From assembly GCF_002554705.1 (NCBI RefSeq), contig NZ_PDEP01000002.1, positions 186,001-250,000 of the forward strand: 64,000 nt of DNA. Reading direction: 5' to 3'. A program made the translations under genes and the position numbers. The notes under the pieces are model-generated. The model searched no databases. It worked only from the letters and a program-made list of their open reading frames with translations, and had not been told where the DNA came from. Origin of the DNA: Longimonas halophila (lineage in GTDB: Bacteria; Bacteroidota; Rhodothermia; Rhodothermales; Salinibacteraceae). Shown here piece by piece: positions 35,565 to 45,219 of the stretch. How positions within the stretch are numbered: position 1 is the first letter of the stretch; each line of letters starts with the position of its first letter.

Positions 35565-36977
35565 TTACGCGTCGTCGGTGTCGAGATCGCTCAGGTCTAC
35601 GTTTTCGTCGATGAGGTGCGCCAGCAGTTCGGGGTGTTCGTCGGCCAGGCGATCGACCAGGGGCAGGAGGCGCTGCACGGCGTCGTTATCGTGGGCGTTG
35701 TTATAGTGGAGGCGCAGCTGGTTTTCTGCTTCGTCGAGCGGATCGACAGGCAGCTCGGCACGCCTCATTTCGATGCCGTACGCCTTAGCCATGCGGATGA
35801 GCTCGAACTCATCTTCGTGGGTGGCCAGGATGATGGTGGTGCCGGTTTTGCCCGCGCGAGCGGTACGTCCGGAGCGGTGGATGAGGTACTCGCGGTCTTG
35901 CGGCACGTCGTAGATGAACACGTGGCTGAGCGCCGACACGTCGATGCCGCGGGCGGCTACGTCGGTTGCCACGAGCATGCGAAGCTCGCCGCTGCGGAGC
36001 CGGTCGATGGCTTCCTCGCGCTTGCGCTGCGACAGATCGCCCGACATTTCGTCGATGTTGTACCCGGCGTTGCCCAAGAACTTGCGCAGGTACGTGACCT
36101 CGCGCTTCGTGTTGGCAAAGATGAGGGCAGACTCGGGCTCCTCCATTTCGATGAGCTGGCGCAGCGTGCGGTCTTTCTCCATCGGCTGCGTGAGGTAGTA
36201 GCGGTATGCAATCTCGTCGACGCTGACGTGGCCGGAGCTGAGCGAGAGGAAGTCGGGATCGCTCAGGAACTCGCGTGCTACCGAGCGCACCTTTGGCGGC
36301 ATGGTGGCGCTGAACATGCACGACTGGCGATCGCGGCTGAGGTAGTCGCGAATCTCCTTCATGTCCGGGTAGAAGCCCATTGAGAGCATCTCGTCGGCTT
36401 CGTCCAGGATGAAGAGGCGCACCGTCTTCGCCTTGAAGTTCTTGCGCTTCAGGTGGTCAAGGATGCGCCCTGGCGTGCCAATGATAACCTGGGCGCCGCC
36501 CTTCAGCGCATCGATCTGCGGACCGTAGCCCACGCCGCCGTAGATGAGTGCGGCTTCGAGGTCGTTTGTCTCGGGCGTGGCAATTTTCATGCGCTCGAAC
36601 TCCTCATGCACCTGACGAGCCAGCTCGCGGGTGGGCGTGAGAATGAGCGCCTGGGCCTCTTTCTTCGAAGAGTCGAGGCGGTCGAAGAGGGGAAGCAAAA
36701 ATGCGCCGGTCTTGCCCGATCCGGTGCGCGACTGCACAATGAGATCGCGCCCGGCAATAAGATACGGAAGCGCCTTGCGCTGCACCTCCATGAGGTCGTC
36801 CCACCCGGCCGCGCGCATGGCCTGCTCCACCTGGTCGGGCAGTTCCGGGGCGGTAATCTCGTCGAGAGGATCTTCGGGCTCTTGCAACTCCCCGACCTCC
36901 TCCTGTCGCTTCTTGCGCTGCCCCTTCGAAGTCAGGTCGATGACGTTAGTGAACGAGGCGCTGGACGAATCCGCCAT
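35565..36977 (-). CDS. DEAD-box ATP-dependent RNA helicase
   Basis: A 470-residue RNA helicase. Motifs are Q-motif region GWDDLMEVQRKALP, Walker A SRTGSGKT, PTRELA, DEAD (LDEADEML), SAT (MFSATMPP) and HRSGRTARAG. The N-terminus is acidic and charged (about 1-45). The C-terminus is short and lacks the basic RNA-binding tail of DbpA or CsdA. It probably remodels rRNA or mRNA. ATG at 36977 (MADSSSASFTNVIDL) is chosen since no conserved residues precede it. It follows fabG after 170 bases on the same strand, perhaps by chance. Confidence 0.93.
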   Translation of the reverse strand: MADSSSASFTNVIDLTSKGQRKKRQEEVGELQEPEDPLDEITAPELPDQVEQAMRAAGWDDLMEVQRKALPYLIAGRDLIVQSRTGSGKTGAFLLPLFDRLDSSKKEAQALILTPTRELARQVHEEFERMKIATPETNDLEAALIYGGVGYGPQIDALKGGAQVIIGTPGRILDHLKRKNFKAKTVRLFILDEADEMLSMGFYPDMKEIRDYLSRDRQSCMFSATMPPKVRSVAREFLSDPDFLSLSSGHVSVDEIAYRYYLTQPMEKDRTLRQLIEMEEPESALIFANTKREVTYLRKFLGNAGYNIDEMSGDLSQRKREEAIDRLRSGELRMLVATDVAARGIDVSALSHVFIYDVPQDREYLIHRSGRTARAGKTGTTIILATHEDEFELIRMAKAYGIEMRRAELPVDPLDEAENQLRLHYNNAHDNDAVQRLLPLVDRLADEHPELLAHLIDENVDLSDLDTDDA

Positions 36978-37147
36978 TATACAGCCAGGAATGATATCAG
37001 CAAAACGAAAAAGACAGCCGGGTGTGCTGTCGGGTGCAGTACGTAGGCATACGCGCAAACGATCCACACCGGGCCGCCGGATTGAGCCGCGTTTGAGGGA
37101 TGTTCAAACCCCGTCACATGCCTTCAACCAACGGAGCCCCGGCGTGG

Positions 37148-37897
37148 TTACATAGCCAGACCGCCGTCGACCTTGAGCACATGGCCGGTGATGTACGACG
37201 CTGCGGGCGAGGCCAAGAACAGCACGGCCTGCGCAATGTCTTCAGGCTCCGCCGGACGGCCCAGCGGCACCGCGTCGAGCATGGCCTGGCGGGCGTCGTC
37301 GTTCATGGCGTCGGTCATGTCGGTGGCTACGTAGCCGGGAGCCACCACATTCGCGCGCACGCCGCGTCCGCTCAGCTCCTTAGCAAAGCTCTTCGTAAAG
37401 CCGATGATGCCGGCTTTCGAGGCCGCGTAGTTCGTCTGCCCGGCATTGCCCATCACGCCCACGACCGACGAGATGTTAATCACCGCTCCACTGCGCTGGC
37501 GCATAAACGGACGATAGGCGGCCTTGCAGAAGTTGAACACGCCCTTCAGATTGGTGTCGAGCACCGCGTCCCAATCATCGGCATCCAGGCGCAGCATGAG
37601 CCCATCGCGTGTGATGCCCGCGTTGTTCACGAGCACATCGAGACGCCCCCACGCATCGGTTACCGCCGACACGGCATCTTCAGCCGCCTCGGGCTTGGCC
37701 ACATCGCCCTGAATGGCGATGGCTTCGACGTCGCGCGCGCCCAGTTCAGCCACAATTTCGTCGGCGGTTTCGGCAGAGGAGCGATACGTGAAGGCCACGC
37801 GGGCTCCTGCATCGGCAAACGCTTCGACGATAGCGCGACCAATGCCCCGCGTGCCGCCGGTTACAAGAACAGTGGTGTCGGTCAGGTCAAAATCCAT
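37148..37897 (-). CDS. fabG: 3-oxoacyl-ACP reductase FabG
   Basis: A 249-residue short-chain dehydrogenase that reduces 3-oxoacyl-ACP with NADPH in fatty acid elongation. The cofactor loop is TGGTRGIG (13-20), with NNAG at 91-94. The catalytic residues Ser144, Tyr157 and Lys161 align with E. coli FabG (INISSVVGVMGNAGQTNYAA block). It is the last gene of the yceD-rpmF-plsX-fabH-fabD-fabG run. acpP and fabF, often next, are not here. Confidence 0.96.
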   Translation of the reverse strand: MDFDLTDTTVLVTGGTRGIGRAIVEAFADAGARVAFTYRSSAETADEIVAELGARDVEAIAIQGDVAKPEAAEDAVSAVTDAWGRLDVLVNNAGITRDGLMLRLDADDWDAVLDTNLKGVFNFCKAAYRPFMRQRSGAVINISSVVGVMGNAGQTNYAASKAGIIGFTKSFAKELSGRGVRANVVAPGYVATDMTDAMNDDARQAMLDAVPLGRPAEPEDIAQAVLFLASPAASYITGHVLKVDGGLAM

Positions 37898-37951
37898 ATG
37901 GTGGGTTTCGTGCTACGTGATTATAAAATAGGAGGATACGGAGGGGAATCG

Positions 37952-38905
37952 CTACGCCGAAGCAGCGAGCTCATCTATGAAGGCGGCGCAGTCGTCGGCG
38001 GTATCTACGCCTTGTCGTTCGGCATCGCGGCCCAGCGTGCGTTTTACCAAGCCTTGCAGCACCGAGCCCGCTCCGATCTCCACGAAGCGGGTCGCGCCAT
38101 CGGCATCCATGGCGCGCAAGAGCTGCGCCCAGCGCACCGGCGACTGCAACTGGTCGAGCAGCCGCTGCCGGATTTCGTCGGGGTCGGCGGTGGGCTTCGC
38201 GGTTACGTTCAGGTAGACCGGGCACTGCGGTTTGCTAATCGTGACGGCCTCCAGCGCACTGGCAAGGCCCTCGCGGGCGTAGTCCATCAGTGGCGAGTGA
38301 AAGGCCCCACTCACCGACAGCGGGATGGTGCGGGCATCGAGCCGTTCACTGGCTCGTTCGACCGCCTCCACATCCCCCGAGATAACAATCTGGCCAGGGG
38401 CGTTGAAGTTGGCGGGCTGCACCACGCCGTTGCCCGCTTCGGTGGCTGCGGTGCAGGCGGCCTCCACGTCCTCGTCGTCGGCCCCGAGCACGGCGGCCAT
38501 GGTACCCGGACGCTGCTTTCCGGCCTCGGCCATGAGTTCGCCCCGGCGGCGCACCAGGCGCAGTCCGTCTTCGAACGAAAGCGCTCCCGCAGCGGCCAGT
38601 GCGCTGTACTCGCCCAGGCTGTGTCCGGCTACCATCGAGGGCGCCACGTCGTGCGCATCGAGCACCGCCATTGCGGCCAGGCTGTGGGTGTAGAGCGCGG
38701 GCTGCGTCACCTCAGTGGCGGTGAGGGCCGCCTTGGGATCGTCGACATCGGCGGTGCCAAACATGAGGGCGCGCAGGTCGAAGCCCAGCACCTCGTTAGC
38801 AGCGTCAATGCGAGCGGCGGCTTCGTCGTAGGCGTCGTAGAGCGACTGCCCCATGCCCACGTACTGAGCACCTTGTCCAGGAAAGAGATAGGCGGTTGCG
38901 GCCAT
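37952..38905 (-). CDS. fabD: Malonyl-CoA:ACP transacylase FabD
   Basis: A 317-residue transacylase that loads malonyl groups onto acyl carrier protein. The start ATAYLFPGQGAQYVGMG is the family signature, the nucleophile Ser is in AGHSLGEYSAL, and the catalytic His is in SGAFHSPLM. ATG at 38905 or 38911 can be used. The gap to fabG is 54 bases and to fabH 34 bases, so the three are one transcription unit. Confidence 0.96.
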   Translation of the reverse strand: MAATAYLFPGQGAQYVGMGQSLYDAYDEAAARIDAANEVLGFDLRALMFGTADVDDPKAALTATEVTQPALYTHSLAAMAVLDAHDVAPSMVAGHSLGEYSALAAAGALSFEDGLRLVRRRGELMAEAGKQRPGTMAAVLGADDEDVEAACTAATEAGNGVVQPANFNAPGQIVISGDVEAVERASERLDARTIPLSVSGAFHSPLMDYAREGLASALEAVTISKPQCPVYLNVTAKPTADPDEIRQRLLDQLQSPVRWAQLLRAMDADGATRFVEIGAGSVLQGLVKRTLGRDAERQGVDTADDCAAFIDELAASA

Positions 38906-38939
38906 AGCCAATGCGTTGGTAAGTGGTCGAAATGTGCGA

Positions 38940-39962
38940 TTAGTCGGCGTATTCAGAGCCGTCGTAGGCCCAGGTGAGGTACGACGCGCCCCAGGTGAGT
39001 CCGCCGCCGAAGGTGGTCAGCACCAGGTTATGACCGGGGCGCAGTTCGTGTTGCCAGTCGTAGAGGCAAAGCGGCACGGTCGCGGCGGTGGTGTTGCCGT
39101 ACCGATCAATGTTCATCATCACCTTGTCGGAGGAGAGCCCCATGCGGTTGGCCGTCGCATCGATGATGCGCCGGTTGGCCTGATGCGGTACGAGGTAGTC
39201 CACATCGTTGCCGGAGAGGTCGTTACGCTCCATAATGTCGGTGCAGACATCAGACATGCCGGTAACGGCGTGGCGAAAGACGGGGCGTCCGTCTTGCTTG
39301 AGGTAGTGGTCGCCTGCATCGACCGTTTCGTGGGAGGCAGGGCGCAGGCTGCCTCCGGCGGGAAGCTTGAGCAGATCGGAATGGGTGCCATCGGCGTGGT
39401 GGACGGCGTCTTGCAGGCCGTAGGTATCGCTGGGCTCCAGCAGTACCGCCCCAGCGGCATCACCAAACAGGATGCACGTGCTGCGGTCCGAATAGTCAGT
39501 AATGGAGCTCATGGTGTCGGCTCCAATGACGAGCACGCGCTCAGCGCGTCCGCTCTCAATGAAGCTGGCGCCATTCGTCAATGCGAATAGAAACCCGCTG
39601 CATGCCGCCGACAGGTCGAATCCCCAGGCCGAACGGGCCCCAATCTGATCTTGTACCAGACACGCCGTAGCCGGAAAGAGCATGTCGGGCGTTACCGTGG
39701 CCACGATGATGATGTCGATCGTGGCCGGGTCAATGTCGTGCGTGTCGATGAGCTCTTGGGCCGCCTGCGTGGCCATGTAGGCGGTAGCTTTGCCATCGTC
39801 GTCGAGGATGCGGCGCTCTTTGATGCCGGTGCGCGACTGAATCCACTCGTCCGACGTTTCGACCATCTGCTCCAGGTCGGTGTTGGTGAGGCGGCGCTCT
39901 GGAAGAAAGTGGCCCACTGCAGTGATGGCTGCCTGCGGTTGCGTCGAGGAAAGTGTAGACAT
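38940..39962 (-). CDS. fabH: 3-oxoacyl-ACP synthase III FabH
   Basis: A 340-residue condensing enzyme that starts fatty acid synthesis from acyl-CoA and malonyl-ACP. The catalytic triad is complete: Cys121 in DLSAACSGF, His260 in PHQANRRI and Asn290 in YGNTTAATVP. ATG at 39962 is chosen, since the conserved TAVGHFLPERRLTN strand lies a few residues in; the open frame upstream has no family residues. It sits between plsX and fabD on the same strand. Confidence 0.96.
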   Translation of the reverse strand: MSTLSSTQPQAAITAVGHFLPERRLTNTDLEQMVETSDEWIQSRTGIKERRILDDDGKATAYMATQAAQELIDTHDIDPATIDIIIVATVTPDMLFPATACLVQDQIGARSAWGFDLSAACSGFLFALTNGASFIESGRAERVLVIGADTMSSITDYSDRSTCILFGDAAGAVLLEPSDTYGLQDAVHHADGTHSDLLKLPAGGSLRPASHETVDAGDHYLKQDGRPVFRHAVTGMSDVCTDIMERNDLSGNDVDYLVPHQANRRIIDATANRMGLSSDKVMMNIDRYGNTTAATVPLCLYDWQHELRPGHNLVLTTFGGGLTWGASYLTWAYDGSEYAD

Positions 39963-40125
39963 ACGGAGCGGAGCCGAAAACGAGAGTTCAACGGAATCGG
40001 GTAGGCTACGGTGCGCGGGGCACTTCGTTCGCACACCGAGGGCACAGAAGCCGAGCATAGGAGTGCGCGCCCTCTACCTGGGCTCGTGTCGAGCACGGGC
40101 TACAGGGATCTGCATTCTTCCCGTA

Positions 40126-41136
40126 CTATTCGGCTGCAAAGGCATCTTCGAGTACGGGAACGAGGTTGCGCGTGGCAAGGTCGGCCACGGAGTGGATGCC
40201 TTGCTCAACGGCTCGTGCCGAAGAGCGCCCGTGCCCAATGAACACCGACCCATTTACGCCAATGAGCGGGGCGCCCCCACGGTTCTCGTGGTCGAACCCC
40301 TTCTGCACGTTACCAAGCACCCCGGCGACCAACTGCTGTTCTTCATTGGAGAGTCCCTGGCGCTGCATTTCTTGCTTGGTCATCGTGGAGAGCACAGTGG
40401 TCATCGACTCGCCAAACTTGAGTAGCACGTTCCCCATGAATCCATCGCAGATGAGCACATCGGCGGCATGATGCAAAAGGTCGCCCCCTTCCACATTGCC
40501 AATGAAGTTGAGTGCGTCGTCGCCATCGAGCAGCGGGTAGGCCACCTTCACCTGCTCATTGCCCTTGCCAGGCTCTTCGCCAATGTTGATGAGTCCCACC
40601 GAAGGCTCGTCGATCTGCATGACGTGGCGTGCGTAGATCGTACCCATGCGCGCAAACTGATGCAGATGCGCCGGCTTGCAGTCGACATTGGTTCCAACGT
40701 CAATGACAATCGAGAAGTCGCCCTGCAGAGTCGGAAAGAAGCTGACGATAGAGGGCCGCTCCAATCCTGAAATGCGTCCCAAGATAAACATGGAAGCGGC
40801 CATGACAGCGCCCGTGTTGCCCGCACTGATAAACGCATCGGCCTGGCCGGTACGATGTGCCTGCAGCCCTAAGTGCACCGACGACTGCCGTTTGGTTTTG
40901 ACGGCAGAGGCCGGAGCGTCCTCCATAGCAATCACGTCAGGCGCGTGATGTACCGCCAGCGGCACGTTGGCAGGAACGTCGTGCGCCTGCAATGCCGCTT
41001 GCACCCGGTCTTCGGGTCCGTACAGCGTGAGTTGGAGATCGGACTCGGGGCGCTGCAGCGCGCGCAGGGCGCCTTCGACCACAGCATCGGGGGCGTGGTC
41101 CCCTCCCATAGCATCAACAGCAACGTGGGTAGGCAT
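40126..41136 (-). CDS. plsX: Phosphate acyltransferase PlsX
   Basis: A 336-residue enzyme that makes acyl-phosphate from acyl-ACP for phospholipid synthesis. The start HVAVDAMGGDHAPDAVVEG and later motifs (SAGNTGAVMAAS, VIDVGTNVDCKP, GFMGNVLLKFGE, GVNGSVFIGHG) are all typical. ATG at 41136 is preferred over 41142. fabH begins 163 bases downstream. A long hairpin lies in its upstream spacer at 41297-41344. Confidence 0.96.
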   Translation of the reverse strand: MPTHVAVDAMGGDHAPDAVVEGALRALQRPESDLQLTLYGPEDRVQAALQAHDVPANVPLAVHHAPDVIAMEDAPASAVKTKRQSSVHLGLQAHRTGQADAFISAGNTGAVMAASMFILGRISGLERPSIVSFFPTLQGDFSIVIDVGTNVDCKPAHLHQFARMGTIYARHVMQIDEPSVGLINIGEEPGKGNEQVKVAYPLLDGDDALNFIGNVEGGDLLHHAADVLICDGFMGNVLLKFGESMTTVLSTMTKQEMQRQGLSNEEQQLVAGVLGNVQKGFDHENRGGAPLIGVNGSVFIGHGRSSARAVEQGIHSVADLATRNLVPVLEDAFAAE

Positions 41137-41142
41137 GTACAA

Positions 41143-41456
41143 CCGGCGGGTTTGTCAGGAGGCTCGCGACAAAGTGTAAGGAAATGCACGGACAAGGCCT
41201 AACGCAGACGCTCGGCCCCGCTTGGGCTCTGGCGTTTCCCTTTTTACATAAGCGGTTTTGTGTGAACAGCCTTAAGTAAACAGCCTGCACATTAAAATGC
41301 ACGTCTTGCCCTTCACCATTCACGGTAAAGCACAAAACGTGCATCAGAAAGGGGATGATGTGCAGCAGACGGGCAACAGCACATTTTGGTTAGGCCGACG
41401 TGCTGAGCATGCTGTGCAGAGGCCGAGGCGCGGGTGCGGACCCACGCGAAGCGGCG
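41143..41456. other. Spacer between rpmF and plsX
   Basis: A gap of 314 bases, much longer than the usual few bases in this operon type. It holds the long hairpin and probably a separate promoter for plsX-fabHDG. No coding frame is supported. Confidence 0.45.
41297..41344 (-). promoter_or_regulatory. Long hairpin in the leader between rpmF and plsX
   Basis: The ends ATGCACGT and ACGTGCAT pair, and inside them TTTACC pairs with GGTGAA around a six-base loop, with further partial pairing in between. The stem is close to 21 bp. There is no T-run. It could be an RNA-based control site or processing site for plsX and the fab genes. Confidence 0.45.
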
Positions 41457-41654
41457 CTACCCGAGCAACTCTTCGGTTGGCTCGACGACCTGCCGCCCGC
41501 GGTAGTGTCCGCAAAACTTGCAGGCCCGGTGCATCACTTTAGGGTTCCCGCAGTTGTTGCACTCCATCAGTTGTGGAGCCTTCAAACTATTGTAGTAGCG
41601 GGAGCGGCGCTTGCGCGAGCGCGATTTGGAGTGGCGGCGCTTTGGGACAGCCAT
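41457..41654 (-). CDS. rpmF: 50S ribosomal protein L32
   Basis: A 65-residue basic protein, starting MAVPKRRHSKSRSRKRRSRY. It has a complete zinc knuckle of four cysteines (CNNCGNPKVMHRACKFCG) and ends in an acidic tail. It lies between yceD and plsX, the classic order. Confidence 0.97.
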   Translation of the reverse strand: MAVPKRRHSKSRSRKRRSRYYNSLKAPQLMECNNCGNPKVMHRACKFCGHYRGRQVVEPTEELLG

Positions 41655-41876
41655 GGCGTCAGCGTACGGTAATGGGTTTGTAGGTGCGAATGTGCCAATG
41701 CAAGCGTTCGCAAAAGCCCAGGCAATGGCCCGAGCAGCACGTGAGTCGAAGCGATGCATATTTTTGCATAGCAACGCTTGCATTATCCCTGAACTAATTG
41801 GGGGCGTGGGTTGCAGATTCCATGTCGCTTCGCATTTTGCCCAGAATTAGCATTGCAGACAGCAGGAGAGCCCTGC

Positions 41877-41924
41877 GTTATGCGGTGCAGGTGTTATGCG
41901 GTGCAGGTGTTATGCGGTGCAGGC
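41877..41924. repeat. Three tandem copies of a 16-base unit
   Basis: The unit GTTATGCGGTGCAGGT occurs at 41877-41892, 41893-41908 and 41909-41924 (last base changed). It starts right after the yceD stop codon, in the yceD-rpmF spacer. Confidence 0.9.
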
Positions 41925-41926
41925 GC

Positions 41927-42439
41927 TTACGTGTCGCCGTTCTTGAGCTTTTTTAGTTTCTCCCAACGCGGATCGATATCATCTTCGACTTCTGCCTCAA
42001 CCTCGTCATCGTCGAACTCGCCAAACTGCATCGGGATGTCTTCGTCTTCAGCACCCGGTGCTACAACCCGCTGCGGAATGGACAGCTTGAGCGTGTCGTG
42101 TACGATGTCGGTGATTTCAACCTCTGTATCGGTAGGATGCATCGGGCGCACTTCATCGTAGGCGTCGTCGTCTGCGCCGACCAGGTGCTCAGGCCCAAAA
42201 AGCACAACATAGGTGCCTTCCACGTCGCCCCAGAACGTGCGTAACGTGCGGTCGCAGGTAAGGTGCGCCTGTGCGGTCATCGTCATGGTGGCAAGGATGC
42301 GGTCGCGCTGGCACTGCAGGTGCATGTGCACCTGAATATCGCGGAACGCATCGGGCTCCAGGTCAACCGCATCCGGATCAGGAGCGAGCGTAGCCTCGTG
42401 CACGCCAGAGCGAAACGGGGTGATGTCAAGCGTAAGCAT
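41927..42439 (-). CDS. yceD: DUF177 protein (YceD-like)
   Basis: A 170-residue acidic protein of the DUF177/YceD family, linked to 23S rRNA or large-subunit assembly. The opening LDITPFRSGVHEATLAPD, the central ATMTMTAQAHLTCDRTLRTF and the acidic end (EDEDIPMQFGEFDDDEVEAEVEDD) fit the family's Bacteroidota form, which lacks the zinc cysteines of some relatives. It is the first gene of the rpmF-plsX-fab run and starts about 1 kb from dnaA in the opposite direction. Confidence 0.85.
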   Translation of the reverse strand: MLTLDITPFRSGVHEATLAPDPDAVDLEPDAFRDIQVHMHLQCQRDRILATMTMTAQAHLTCDRTLRTFWGDVEGTYVVLFGPEHLVGADDDAYDEVRPMHPTDTEVEITDIVHDTLKLSIPQRVVAPGAEDEDIPMQFGEFDDDEVEAEVEDDIDPRWEKLKKLKNGDT

Positions 42440-43488
42440 GCAAAACGCGATGCCAGCGAGAAAGTATACGCGAGGGGTGTAACTGTGGGAGCCTGTGGTA
42501 TCTTTCGCAAAAGTGTCGTGTTCCTCTGGGTGCCCCCATGCTGACTGGTCTGCACGGGCTTATTGACCCGCTCACGGTCCACTCACTCCGTACAGCGGAT
42601 TCGCTGCACGGGTACCACATACGCAGATGCCCAGCAGCCAACAAGCTTTGCACATTTTGTGCTTGACGTTACTCTATGCAGTCGTTATCATTTGAATTCC
42701 TTGCTGTCTACAGATGGCGGTCTGGTCAGTAGACCAACCCAAGTGCACGGTCTTTTACTCTGCTCTATTTGGCAGCGTGCACAGTACACATGCCAAGTGT
42801 AGCCGCTGCATGCATGTGCTGCCCGCAGTTATGAAACATGCTTGAGGTGGCGCGCATTGCCTTCTGCGCTTTTAGCGGCAGGATTGCCGTTCCTGTGTGC
42901 CAGTGTGTATTAGCACCTGCGTAGCAGCACCCCTGCAGGCACCCTGTGGTAGCCCTGCAACACAGTCGTAGAGGGAGCTTGAACACATGCACATGTTACG
43001 TTTTCGCCCACACAGGCCTGTTTAGCGTATCGGCTACCGTTAACAATAGACCTGACGATCTGAACCGCTTTTTTGCGTTTTGTGCACGTCCAGCACATCG
43101 CCCGCGCGCGATGTGCATAGAATGTGGATAACTCCCGCCTTACGCAGGACTGCGGTGCCTATGACATCTGTTATCCACATTCTCAAAGTCCCCTAATAGA
43201 GGATTCTCTCATATATTTTCCACAAGTCCATTAAAATCAGCATATTGAACAATGTTGATAACATGTGGAAAAGATGTGGATAACTCGTAGGTCTTGCAAA
43301 GATACCACGGCACAGCCTGGTCCACGGAGCAAAAAATGTGGATAACTTGGTGAAAATGCAGCCGCATGCGGGATTGCCCTTTGCGCCTGCTGTCGTAGTC
43401 ATGCCAACACCGATGCACACGCCCTGCCGCGCGCATCCCTTTACTTGGCCCGTTGCATCGGTGCGGGCCACCAATCACAACACTGGGT
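42440..43488. other. Intergenic region between yceD and dnaA with DnaA boxes
   Basis: About 1,050 bases between divergent genes. The left 680 bases show no coding or repeat signal I can support. The right 230 bases carry a DnaA-box cluster (separate entry). Promoters for both yceD and dnaA must lie here. Confidence 0.6.
43123..43345. promoter_or_regulatory. DnaA-box cluster upstream of dnaA
   Basis: Four perfect boxes (TTATCCACA or its complement) lie at 43123-43131, 43171-43179, 43275-43283 and 43337-43345. One-mismatch boxes are at 43216-43224, 43253-43261 and 43264-43272. The stretch 43196-43262 is AT-rich (TCATATATTTTCC). It could be part of the origin or the autoregulatory region of dnaA. 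Gene direction switches here: nearly all genes to the left are on the minus strand, and dnaA onward are on the plus strand. Confidence 0.85.
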
Positions 43489-45039
43489 ATGGAGCGATCT
43501 GCAGAAGACGTCTGGGAGGCCTGCCTCGACCACATCCGGGAGCACGTCAATCGGCAAAGCTTTAAGACGTGGTTTGAGCCGCTCTCGGCCCAGTCGATTG
43601 AAGAAGAGGAGAACCTGCGCAAGCTCACTATTCAACTGCCCAGCCGGTTTTACTACGAATGGCTGGAGGAGCACTACTATTCGCTTCTCCGCAAAACCGT
43701 AACGCAGGTACTGGGTGAAGACGGACGCCTGTTTTACGACATTGTCGTTGAGCCTGATGCCTCTGAAGGGGCTGAATCATCGGCAGGGGCTCGATCTGCA
43801 CGCCCCAATGAGGGCGACGGGGCTGGTGCCTCTTCTAACGCCGGAGCCATTGGTTCTGCCGCATCGCCGCCCCAGCAAGGAAGCAGCGCATCGGCAGGCT
43901 CGGCCAATTTTTCAGAGCAGGACAGTCCCTCGGAATCCGCCCCCGATGAGGAGGACGACACAGTACGCAATCCGTTTGCAATTCCGGGGATTCAGAAGGC
44001 CACAATCGACAGTCAGCTCAATAGCAACTACACGTTCGACCGCTTCATTCAGGGCGACTGTAACCGCCTGGCACGCAGTGCCTCATGGGCCATTGCTCAG
44101 GAGCCGGGCGGTACCAGCTTCAACCCGTTCCTGGTATACGGGGGCGTGGGCCTCGGCAAAACGCACCTCATCCAATCTATTGGCAACCAGGCCAAAGAGA
44201 CCGGCACCGCAGATACGGTGCTCTACGTATCGAGCGAGCGGTTTACAACCGAGTTTGTGCAATCGATTCAGCGCAACCGCATCAGCGAGTTCTCGATGTT
44301 CTACCGCCAGATCGACCTGCTCATCGTTGACGATGTGCAGTTCTTCAGCGGCAAAGAGAAGACCCAGGAAGAGTTCTTCCACATCTTCAACGCGCTGCAC
44401 CAGAGCGGCAAGCAGATCGTGCTTTCTGCGGATCGCCCCCCGCGCGAGATTGATGGCATCGAGGAACGACTGCTGTCGCGGTTCCAATGGGGCCTTTCGG
44501 CGGATGTGCAGGCCCCCGGCCTCGAAACACGGATTGCCATCTTACAGCGCAAAGCCGAAGACGACCAGATCGACCTCGACCAGGAGGTCATCGAGTTTAT
44601 TGCGCACAACATCAAAAGCAACATCCGCGAGCTCGAAGGCGCGCTTATTCGCCTGCTGGCCCATGCGAGCCTGCACCAGCGCGACCTGGACCTCGACCTT
44701 GCCAAGGAGGTGTTGCGCGACCTCATGCAAGACGTGCAGGTGAACCTCACCATCGAAGAGATTCAACGCATTGTGTGCGAGTACTTCGACATCAACGAGG
44801 ATCTCATTCGCGCAAAGACGCGCAAGCGCGAGGTGGTGCGTGCTCGTCAGATTGCCATGTACTTCTGCAAGGAAATGACGCAGCATTCGCTCAAAACCAT
44901 TGGGCTGCACTTTGGCGGACGCGACCACTCCACGGTTATCCACGCCGTAAAAACAGTGGAAGATCAGGTCGACACCGATACGCAGTTTCGGGATGCGGTC
45001 GACCAAATCGGACGCAAAATCGAACTACGTTCCCGATAG
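43489..45039 (+). CDS. dnaA: Chromosomal replication initiator DnaA
   Basis: A 516-residue initiator. Domain I starts MERSAEDVWEACLDHIREHV. Domain II (about 90-165) is a long Ser/Ala/Glu/Asp-rich linker. The AAA+ domain has LVYGGVGLGKTHLIQSIGN (Walker A), LLIVDDVQFF (Walker B) and the sensor region. Domain IV carries the DNA-binding signature GGRDHSTVIHAVK. ATG at 43489 is chosen over upstream in-frame starts because domain I begins there. dnaN follows after 180 bases. The upstream boxes suggest self-repression. Confidence 0.98.
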   Translation: MERSAEDVWEACLDHIREHVNRQSFKTWFEPLSAQSIEEEENLRKLTIQLPSRFYYEWLEEHYYSLLRKTVTQVLGEDGRLFYDIVVEPDASEGAESSAGARSARPNEGDGAGASSNAGAIGSAASPPQQGSSASAGSANFSEQDSPSESAPDEEDDTVRNPFAIPGIQKATIDSQLNSNYTFDRFIQGDCNRLARSASWAIAQEPGGTSFNPFLVYGGVGLGKTHLIQSIGNQAKETGTADTVLYVSSERFTTEFVQSIQRNRISEFSMFYRQIDLLIVDDVQFFSGKEKTQEEFFHIFNALHQSGKQIVLSADRPPREIDGIEERLLSRFQWGLSADVQAPGLETRIAILQRKAEDDQIDLDQEVIEFIAHNIKSNIRELEGALIRLLAHASLHQRDLDLDLAKEVLRDLMQDVQVNLTIEEIQRIVCEYFDINEDLIRAKTRKREVVRARQIAMYFCKEMTQHSLKTIGLHFGGRDHSTVIHAVKTVEDQVDTDTQFRDAVDQIGRKIELRSR

Positions 45040-45146
45040 GATGAGTTGGCACAGCCCCTCCCACAAAGCCCCCTGCGAAAGCACCTACGCAACTCCTTTC
45101 CACCTAACGTCCCCCCGCAACGAATCTGCACTGATATTGCGTCTTA

Positions 45147-45164
45147 GCGAACGGATCTGTTCGC
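45147..45164. promoter_or_regulatory. Small hairpin in the dnaA-dnaN spacer
   Basis: GCGAAC and GTTCGC pair around GGATCT, 56 bases before the dnaN start. It may be a protein site or RNA hairpin; there is no T-run. Confidence 0.3.
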
Positions 45165-45219
45165 CACCCCCACGGTATACATCGTTCCGAATCTCCCGCG
45201 ATCTCACGCCGACGTCGCC

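Noticed and set aside
37100-38977. A 625-codon plus-strand frame
   Set aside because: It lies fully antisense to fabG and fabD, both of which have complete catalytic motifs.
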